Shown here piece by piece: positions 55,711-64,000 of a stretch of DNA of 64,000 nucleotides; the first letter of the stretch is position 1, and each line of letters begins with the position of its first letter. The stretch covers positions 85,767,862 to 85,831,861 of the forward strand of contig NC_065535.1 in NCBI RefSeq assembly GCF_932294415.1, in the 5' to 3' direction. The position numbers and the translations under genes are program-made. Source of the DNA: Quercus robur (Eukaryota > Streptophyta > Magnoliopsida > Fagales > Fagaceae). The notes below the pieces were generated by a model. That model had not been told where the DNA came from. It did not search any database and worked only from the letters and a program-made list of their open reading frames with translations.

Positions 55711-58700
55711 ATGGCATTTGATCAGAACTCTATTCCCCAAGATCTACGGCCGTTAAACGTAGCTCGAAGTATAGCAGAAGAGCCACGCATTGCACCTGCG
55801 CCGGCTGCTTCTGCTTCTACAGCTAGAAACATAGAAGGGTTTTTCCCCAACCCGCCTCTGGAGGCCGGGAGCACCGGTTCCATACCCGTTTTTTATCCAG
55901 CTGGGACAGTGTCCGAAGCCGGGTTTTTTGGTTTAGGGTATGGAAATGGGGCTCCGGGTGTTGCCATGTGGGGCCCTCGCATGCCCATGACTTCGGTGGG
56001 GCATCCTGGTGCTGTTGGTGTTGGGTTTGGTTATAATCCCAATTTTGGCAATCGGGTTGGTGGCAATGCTGTTGATCTTGCTAGTGGTGCTATGGCGGCT
56101 ACTGGGACTGGGTATAGTGTGAATTTGGGCAATTGGGTTGGTGGCAATGGAGCGGATCAGGTTGGCGGTGATATGGCAACTGGGAATGGTTATAATGTGA
56201 ATTTGACCAATAGGGTTGGTGGCAGTGGCGCGGATCAGGTTGGCAGTGATATGGCAACTGGCTTTGGTTACAATCCCAATTTGGGAAGTAGGATTAGTGG
56301 CAATGCCAATGAACAGACTGGGAATAGTTTAGCTGCTGGTTATGGTAATAGTTCCAATTTGGGCAACCGGGGTGCTGGCAATGGGGCTGATCAGGCAAGT
56401 GATGAGGGTGGCGATGATTCAGTGTCAGGGAAGAAAGTAAAGTTTTTGTGCAGTTTTGGGGGAAAGATTTTGCCTAGACCAAGCGATGGGATGTTGAGAT
56501 ACGTTGGAGGACAGACAAGAATCATTAGTGTTAGGAGAGATGTGAGCTTTAGCGAGCTGATGCAAAAGATGGTGGATACTTATGGGCAACCTGTGGCTAT
56601 CAAATACCAGCTCCCCGATGAGGATCTTGATGCATTGGTGTCTGTTTCGTGCCCTGAAGATCTTGATAACATGATGGATGAATTTGAGAAATTGGTTGAG
56701 AGGTCTTCGGATGGATCTGCTAAGTTAAGGTTGTTTTTGTTTTCTGCTTCAGAACTTGATCCTTCTGGTATAGTACAGTTGGGGGATTTACTTGATAGTG
56801 GGCAGAGATATGTTGATGCAGTGAATGGGTTAACAGATGGAGTTGGTGGTGGAATTATGAGGAAGGAAAGCATGGCGAGTGCTTCTTCAACCCAAAATTC
56901 TGATTTCAGTGGGACTGAAGCTGTTGATAGCTTGGGCCCTGGTCAAGGTGATGTTAAAGGACCTTCATCAACTGGCATGTTATCGCCCAGGGGAAATTTA
57001 GCTACTTCTAATGACACTGCTCCAAGATTAATGTGTGTAGATCCCAACCCTGCAGTTTATACAGATGCCTCTACAGTTCCATTAGGCATTCCTGTGGTTA
57101 AGTCTGGCCCTCCCCAAACTTCATCTTCTCAGCCCGAGGTTGAGTTAGAAAGGTCCGTGCCTATTACTGTATCACAGCCACAATTGGGGCTGCAGCAAAC
57201 TGGAATGGACGTTCCAACTTCTGGAACTTATTTGCAGGCTTATGTTGATCCTCGCCAAGAAGTTATGAAGCATGCAGATTATCTGCAGCTTTGTCCTCAA
57301 ATGGGGTTCCCAAATCATCAGCTGTTGGGGACTTCAGGGTCTTTATACACCCAACAGCACTTCCGTGATGGCACTGGTGGCATTACTCCCCATCAGTATG
57401 TTCCTGCAGTGCACATGACCATGACTCCTGCACCTTCTCATGTCAGTGTAAGACCAAATATGATTCAGCCAATGATGCAACCACAACAAACTCGATTGGA
57501 TCATTATGTTGATGAAACCAAATTTGGACCAAGGGTTGTCCAGGTTCCCATTGAGCGGAGCTACAATACATATCAAGTTCAGGCCCCATCTGCAATTGGA
57601 GGATATGGCTGGCATCAGGTTCCAGTGCCTGAGCATGTAATCTTCTCTGATGGATCGGTACCTCATCAGCAGGTAATGTATCCTGAAAAAGGCCTAAGGT
57701 TTGAGGACTGTTATATGTGTCAAAAAGCATTGCCTCATGCACATTCTGATACTTTGGTACAGGATCAAAGAGACTCAGGTGCAAGTTGTGTGTCTACTTC
57801 TAACTCAATTCATCATAGTCTCCGTTTGGAGGAAAATATGAGGGCTCAGCCAATGAACAGGGTTATGGTAACTGGAGCCTTGGGGGAAGGCATTGTAGAT
57901 CAGAAAGTTGGGGCTCAACCCATGGTCCTTGGTCAGGTGGATCCTCAAGTTGGGATAACTCAATCAGACACAACTGCATTTACTCGAAGTCCGGAGACAC
58001 AGAATGAAAATGAGAGGACTATTCTCCAAAAGGAAGATGATCTTGATAAACCTCGTATTTCAGCTCCCCTGAGTGTGATTGGTAGGACAGGTGATGTACA
58101 GTCATCTTATGCTGCATTCATAGGCACTGCACCTCAGTCTTATCTAGATGATGCTGTCCAGCAGCATTCAGTGCCAGCCCAATACCAGGTTAAAAAGGAT
58201 GCCTTAGCGAATAAACCCATTAATGGTGATATAGCGTCAGCTGCAGGTGCACCAGTTCAAAATTCAGAACGTATATTTCAGGAGTCTCCAAAAGAATATC
58301 CTAACAAACATCCTGGCATTCTTCCAAAAGAAGACACTGCAGACGCTTATTTTTCCTATGATCAGCTGAGACCAATTGATGGGAGGATGGATTCCCTCAG
58401 AATATCCCCTTCTGAAACTTATAATAATGAGCACAGCAAGGCACCTCTTGATAAAATTAGAAAGGAAGACAGCTTTGATCACAAACCGCAGCAAGTTTCA
58501 GGGAAGGAGGTGCTTCTAGATAATACTTGTGGCAAACCCAAATTAGTTCTTGAGACAAATCACAATAAACCATCTGAAGGTATGCCTTATCCCTCTACAG
58601 AAGTTTCCTATGTGCATGGTTCTCAAGCATTGGAGTCCTATGAGGTGGCTCAATCTGCTATTTGGGCTAATCCTGAATCATACTCTCAATCAAATGTTGG

Positions 58701-61700
58701 TATTCATAACTTGGATCCTGAGGAAATTCATTATGGCAACCCTGTATTATCTGGTGTTGAGTCTTCTCATCTAACTGATAGAATTCCAGCCCCTGCTGAG
58801 CTGAAGGATGACACTTCACGTATCCAGCCCAAGATGGTACCAATTGGTGTGGAAGCCTTCCCCTCGAGTAATAATACACTGTCTTCTTTATCTCCATCTG
58901 GTAGAACTGGAGATGTTCAAGATTCATCAAGCTCACTTTTCAGCAATCAGGATCCTTGGACTCTGCGCCATGATACTTATTTTCCACCTCCAAGACCAAA
59001 CAAAGTTCTGCCCAAAAAAGAAGTCTCTGCTAATAGGGATCCATTTGGTGAGAGCCGTTTGGGCAATAGTGGGGAACTCAATACAGAAGTACGCCTGGAG
59101 GATGGACTTCACCAGTCACTGGGCAATCAGAACAAGGATTTCCATTCAGAGCATTCTAGGTCTTCTAAAGGTCAGTAATATGTTAATTTGCTTGTGTAAT
59201 TAATTAATTACTATATAATATTTGTTTGCGGGGGTTTTTATTTTTATTTATTTTTATTGGCTTTATATGTCAAAGGCTCAGTGGAGGAACAGATTAAGCA
59301 AGATCTTCAAGCTGTTGCTGAGGGAGTAGCTGCTTCTGTTCTTCACTCAGCTACATCTTCCAATCCTGACTTGCATGACAGAAATGAGTCTGAAGCTATT
59401 CAAGATGGAGATAATCAAAATAGCAGTGTTGACATGCAGCGCAAAGCTAAAGCTGAGGTCATTTACTTTCTTTCTTTTCTTTTTTTCTTTTTCTTTTTTT
59501 TTTTTTTTTCAGCGGGGTGGGGGGGATTATTTTACTTGTTGGTTTCTTTCTCTCTTTATTTATTTTTTCTTTTCCCTTGTTTATTTCAGGATGTCAAGAA
59601 CAAACTGCCGGATAAGGCACACCTTGGTTTTCCAGTAGCAGATGGCATTGGCCGCTTGCAGGTTGAAATTTTGGTTTTGCATTTTTATTGAAATTATATT
59701 TCTGTTTTGCTAAATTGGCCTCTTATCCCAAGCTGCGATTGTTGGCAGATTATAAAAAACAGTGACCTTGAAGAGCTGAGAGAATTGGGTTCTGGCACCT
59801 TTGGCACTGTTTATCATGGAAAATGGAGGGGTACTGATGTCGCAATCAAACGGATAAATGATAGGTGTTTTGCTGGGAAGTCTTCAGAACAAGAGCGGAT
59901 GGTTGGTGTATTTTTATTGTAATAGGTTCCAATGTAGCTTTCCCCCCTTTTTCAGCTTGCTTATTAATTCACTACATTTTGGTCTATGGATTCAGAGAGA
60001 TGATTTCTGGAATGAGGCAATCAAGCTTGCTGACCTGCACCATCCCAATGTGTTAGCTTTCTATGGTGTTGTGCTTGATGGCCCTGGAGGTTCTGTGGCA
60101 ACAGTGACAGAGTATATGGTTAATGGTTCTTTAAGAAGTGCATTGCAGAAAAATGAGAAGTAATGTATTCTTTCCTTCCTCTTTTTTTGTCCTTGTGGCT
60201 TGGCCTTATGTCATTTTCAAGGTTATGTAAAATTGACAAAGAAGTAATTACGTCAGGAATCTTGACAAGCGTAAGCGCCTCTTGATTGCAATGGATGTGG
60301 CCTTTGGAATGGAGTACTTGCATGGAAAGAATATAGTGCATTTTGATTTGAAAAGTGACAATTTACTGGTCAATCTCCGAGACTCTCACCGCCCAATATG
60401 TAAGGTTAGTGAATCACCTGATTTCTTTACAACCTCATTCTAGTCCATTTTCTGAGTTCAAAATGTGCTGAACTATTGTTCTAATATCACCTTGTTGTCA
60501 AATAAACAAAGACCATATAACTTATGATTAAGTTAGCGAGGTACCACCTTGTTTCTTATATGTCAACTGATTTCATGTTCTCTAGTAGTTAGTTGTTCAT
60601 AAGAGCCATCTTCTCTAGATTCTCTACTTACCCTTTATGGGAAATCCTCAAGCACATATTGATATCGGCTTATATATTATAGCATAATCTGGAGAAATTT
60701 CTTATGTTAATATATGTAATTTACAATATTTGCAATGATGAGCATAGAAAATGTGCATTATGGACGCTTTTTTTTTTCTAAAATTTCGTGTGTCAAACAC
60801 TTAAAGGTCTGTGTCTGTATACTGGTTCATTACATAAATTCACCCTCATGTACATTTTGAGGATATCATGTATTTGATCACAAAGCTTATTCACAGTCAT
60901 TATTATTCAAAATTGTTTTATTATCTATGGTTCTTATGTGTGCAAGCTTAAACTCAATGACATAGGACAAATTGGGAAATTTCTCTGTGTACTTGTGGTG
61001 GGTTTAGGGTTAGAAGAATTTGTGGATCTAGGTTCTAGAATTGTCAAAGGGTTTGAAGCACCTATGTTGACCACTCCAAACACAAGCAATTGAATATCTA
61101 GAACGAGTGGACATAGTTTTTTTCCTTACGTTGAGTTGCAGTCATCATTTATTGTCATTGTCAAAATAATTTTCATCTCCCCCAACTAATACTAGCATTG
61201 TTGTTTCTGAGAGTTGAACTGGTTTGAGTTAAAATAATAATTATCTAGTAGTCCACTACATAGATTTTTACCATCCCTTTATTTATTTATTTTCTTTTTT
61301 GTTCTCCAACGACTGAAGTTGCACAAATCATCTACTTTTAAATTGGTAAACATGCCTATTGAATACCTAATCTACTGATTGTGGGTGTTAGCCCATCTGT
61401 ATATATTTTTTCATCTTTCAATAACTTGGTAAATCCCGGTTATTAAAAAGATTAAAAGATTAATGACCATAACTTTACTTTGAAAGGAATCACTTCTTTT
61501 AAATGATAAGTGAATTAAAACTTTAAAAGATACGCCAATGAGTGCTAACACGTGATTCTGTCACATGCCTGTTAGTCATGGGTTTTAGAAATTTCAGTTT
61601 CTGTAATTTTGATTTAAAGCATACTTTCTGTAATTCACTTATGACTAATGCTCAATGGAAATGGAACTTGGTAACTCTAGGTCCCATGTGCGTCAGATAT

Positions 61701-62826
61701 CCAACCCAATCAACTCGCTAATTTGTTAATTCTAAAACTAATTTTTAACAATTCGATCTCGAATTAGGGTATTGAATCTATTGATTGCAAAAGTTTATAG
61801 TTTAGGGTAGATATTGCAATTCCTATAATTTAGGACAGATAGCAACAATTAAGAGAATTAACCCTCAATTTAAGTTACAATATAAGACCAGATTTTTAGC
61901 TCCAAGGGATAGCATAATCAGTTGGGGACTATGCATCATAATGTGGAGGTCACTAATTCTAACCTCCTGTTGGAACCAAAACTTACTAATAATAATAAAA
62001 AAGTTTCAGACCAGATTTTTACTTGTTAATTTTTGAAGGTTTTTTTATTTTAGCTTTCTTTTTTAGTTGGCAGTGCTGTATTGTTGTATTTTGGCACGTC
62101 TGATATTTTGTTTTTATGTTCATTTCAACTGCCTGCCATTCTCTGAGTATTCATTAATTTGAGAGAGTGATTTTAAACTTACGTTTCTTGGAACCAGGTT
62201 GGTGACTTGGGCCTATCCAAGGTAAAATGTCAGACACTGATCTCAGGTGGTGTTCGGGGAACACTCCCTTGGATGGCACCAGAGCTTTTGAATGGTAGCA
62301 GTAGCCTTGTTTCTGAAAAGGTTTGTGCTCTACTGTTTCATTTATTCATCGTCTATAATAATCCCTCTCACTCACTGAATTTGACATTTGTGCTTTGAAA
62401 ATTCCTTATGTAATAGGTTGATGTATTTTCATTTGGTATTGTATTATGGGAACTCCTTACTGGAGAAGAGCCTTATGCAGATTTGCACTATGGGGCTATC
62501 ATAGGTAATCTTCTACTTATATTCAATCTCATCGATAATTGGTTATCTTCCCTTTTGGTTGAGTCAGAAATTGAGATGCTGATAATCGTTGCAATTACAA
62601 TTCAGGGGGTATTGTGAGCAACACACTGCGACCACCTGTACCAGAATCTTGTGACCCAGATTGGAGATCACTGATGGAGAAATGTTGGTCAGCAGAGCCA
62701 TCAGAAAGACCAAGCTTCACTGAAATTGCGAATGAGTTACGTTCTATGGCAGCAAAGCTTCCTCCCAAAGGACAAAACCAACAGCAGCAACTCCCCCCCT
62801 CCATACAGTCTCAAGTTCAGAAATGA
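55711..62826 (+). CDS. Raf-like MAPKKK with PB1 domain, B4 group (1536 aa, nine coding exons)
   Basis: Coding exons: 55711-59170, 59276-59457, 59590-59661, 59749-59901, 59996-60159, 60257-60404, 62198-62320, 62417-62504 and 62606-62826. All have GT-AG borders and agreeing phases, total 4611 bases. The start [19 protein letters not shown] is the usual N-terminus of B4 Raf-like kinases; RAF35 is the nearest I recall. Residues 105-231 are five Gly/Asn-rich repeats. PB1 spans about 243-330. A long disordered region runs to about 1235. The kinase domain is about 1245-1510: [11 protein letters not shown], Lys1272 in [13 protein letters not shown] with catalytic Asp1374, DLG (Asp1396), and GTLPWMAPE. 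The Gln-rich end is [10 protein letters not shown]4 Rafs phosphorylate subclass I SnRK2s under osmotic stress in Arabidopsis; the role here is inferred. Intron 6 is 1.8 kb and holds a SINE. Confidence 0.93.
56023..56406 (+). repeat. Five in-frame 26-residue Gly/Asn-rich repeats in the kinase N-terminus
   Basis: Units start at residues 105, 132, 158, 184 and 210 with the pattern [19 protein letters not shown], 78 or 81 bases each. They lie between the conserved N-terminus and the PB1 domain. The fourth and fifth units are more diverged. Confidence 0.9.
60405..62197 (+). other. Large intron of the kinase gene
   Basis: 1793 bases between AAG/GTTAGT and AACCAG/GTTGG. It is AT-rich and non-coding and contains the SINE at 61899. 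Nothing else is recognised. Confidence 0.85.
61899..62007 (+). mobile_element. SINE in the large kinase intron
   Basis: GATAGCATAATCAGTTGGGG resembles an A box and GGAGGTCACTAATTCTAACC a B box. The short body ends in (AAT)n and A-rich sequence. The 14-bp flanks AGACCAGATTTTTA are perfect duplications (61885-61898 and 62008-62021). Confidence 0.8.
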
Positions 62827-63360
62827 TCACGGGCAAGCCGCTTCCACTTGGAGTCTCTCCCTATGGGCTAAAGGCCTGTGTCACAGGCTGTTGGAAGATA
62901 AGTGATGTCTTGTGCTTGAATGTAACGAGGAAGATCGTCTTACTCTCTATGGTTAGAAATTTTTTAGTGGCTACAAGTTTTCAGTTTTTTAGGTCTAGAT
63001 TCCTGATGTATGTGCTGCTGTACATTTCTTCTGTCATTTTTGTGTTACCAAAACCCCATTAGATCATTAGTAATTTGGGTATGATTGGCGCCAATGCTTT
63101 GTTTGAGCTCCTGCTACCCTTAAGAAGGGGTGTAATATTTTCTTTTTCAAATTCTCTTAGCTCAAATTTTGAGGAATCTCTACATGATCACCTATCCATA
63201 CTTCTGAATTAGGATTCTTTAAGAGTTACTACGGTAATTTTAGAAGTTCTCAATATCCTCATCTCTCAATATTCTTTAGGCCTCATCTCTCAATATTCTT
63301 TAGGGCAATTGTTAATAAATTATTTTAGGAAAGTTTTGACACCACTATCAAGAGAAGCAC
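62827..63360 (+). other. 3' UTR of the kinase gene and downstream spacer
   Basis: The first ~230 bases look like 3' UTR, T-rich with no single clear poly(A) signal. A back-to-back repeat of CCTCATCTCTCAATATTCTTTAGG-like sequence lies at about 63257-63305. TTTAGGGCAATTGTTAATAA at 63300 resembles the end of a MITE whose other end is at about 63630 (CCCTTAGGGCATTTGTTAAC). Confidence 0.5.
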
Positions 63361-63510
63361 AATTCTTAGGTACTCCCGAAATATGGAGAATGATGCTTAC
63401 TCACCTCATATTCATAGTAGGGTCTACACATTAAATTTATGGTAGGGTCTACTATGCATGTGAGAAGAGCGAACACCATTTCACTATACTTAGGGAGTAC
63501 TTAAGAATTT
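63361..63510. mobile_element. MITE downstream of the kinase gene
   Basis: AATTCTTAGGTACTCCCGAA at the left and, on the other strand, AAATTCTTAAGTACTCCCTA at the right are inverted repeats. It is 150 bp, non-coding, with internal direct repeats of TAGGGTCTAC. A 34-base T run follows at 63554-63587. Confidence 0.65.
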
Positions 63511-63552
63511 TTCTCAAGAGAAATATAAAAGGCCAATAAAAATTTTTAATTG

Positions 63553-63587
<35 letters not shown>

Positions 63588-63689
63588 CTAAAAAAGGGTT
63601 CTTGAAAAATATTTTTTAAATTAATGCCCTTAGGGCATTTGTTAACTTTTCCCGTTATCCACTTATGCTACTATTGTAGTCTAAACCTA

Positions 63690-64000
63690 CTCTTAGGATG
63701 GCAAAATATGCTTAATCCGCGGGTATCCGGTCTGACCTAACCCTAATGGGGTGGGTTTACCCAATCCGTAAAGCAAATGGGGCGGGTTTGGGTTTAAATA
63801 AAAAAACCCAAAATGAGTTCGGGTCGAGTTCGGGTATTATGCAAACCCGGCCCGAACTCGACCTGTATACATATATAATATTAAAAAAAAAATTTAAAAA
63901 CCTTAACCCCAAGTATAAATATCTTCTAAACTCTCTCTTCATCTCTTAGCTCTCTCACTCACACGGCCACAAGCAGTCAAGCATAGCTCTCTAACTCTCT
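63690..64000. other. Repeat-derived sequence at the window edge
   Basis: Clusters of GGGTTTGGGTTTAA, TTCGGGTCGAGTTCGGGT and AAACCCGGCCCGAACTCGAC form an imperfect palindrome at about 63775-63860, as is common at ends of dispersed plant DNA transposons. The CT-rich text after 63900 could be the start of a transposon or gene leader that continues outside the window. Confidence 0.4.

Noticed and set aside
63736..63860. Telomere-like or interstitial telomeric repeats (CCTAACCC, GGGTTTGGGTTTAA)
   Set aside because: Only isolated matches; the text is an imperfect palindrome of GGGTTCGGGT type found at transposon ends.

Overview
The window is eukaryotic, from a dicot plant: a 1536-residue PB1-containing Raf-like kinase gene with GT-AG introns, plant L1-type LINE and Ty3/gypsy elements, tRNA-derived SINEs, MITEs and a Helitron, all in AT-rich spacer. 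Species cannot be fixed from sequence alone; the LTRs rich in the CTCCTCGGAC motif would fit a woody dicot (Fagaceae would be my guess, low confidence). There is no sign of bacterial or organellar genes.

Layout. 1-5.87 kb: 5'-truncated (by the window edge), decayed L1-type LINE. 6.09-7.53 kb: a Pack-MULE-like element with ~370-bp terminal inverted repeats around a captured membrane-protein gene fragment. 7.5-11.6 kb: spacer with two copies of one MITE, a solo LTR with a perfect TSD and a SINE. 11.65-21.57 kb: a degenerate full-length Ty3/gypsy element on the minus strand. 22.05-35.92 kb: a probable non-autonomous Helitron into which a young, nearly intact Ty3/gypsy element of the same lineage (24.46-35.87 kb, plus strand, TSD TTATC) has inserted close to the Helitron's 3' end. 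8.8-11.4 kb, 21.6-22.05 kb and 35.9-37.4 kb hold several old copies of one non-coding unit, now split by these insertions. 37.77-38.31 kb: a small single-exon host gene. 38.3-54.9 kb: long gene-poor spacer with a decayed Helitron, a tandem duplication, a second solo LTR, SINEs, MITEs and a (TC)52 microsatellite. 55.3-62.9 kb: the host kinase gene (B4-type Raf-like MAPKKK) with a 5'UTR intron and nine coding exons. The right end is repeat-derived spacer.

The most interesting material is in the two related gypsy elements. Both have the order LTR, PBS, gag-protease, a single in-frame UAG, RT, RNase H, second (archaeal-type) RNase H, integrase, an array of 80/81-bp tandem repeats, an antisense intron-containing gene, PPT, LTR. 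This is the layout known for the Tat lineage. In both copies the gag-pol UAG lies in the tobamovirus-type leaky context UAG CAA UYA, which points to readthrough. The antisense gene has conserved splice sites and its own TATA box in both copies, and in the younger copy it would encode about 738 residues ending in a long coiled coil.
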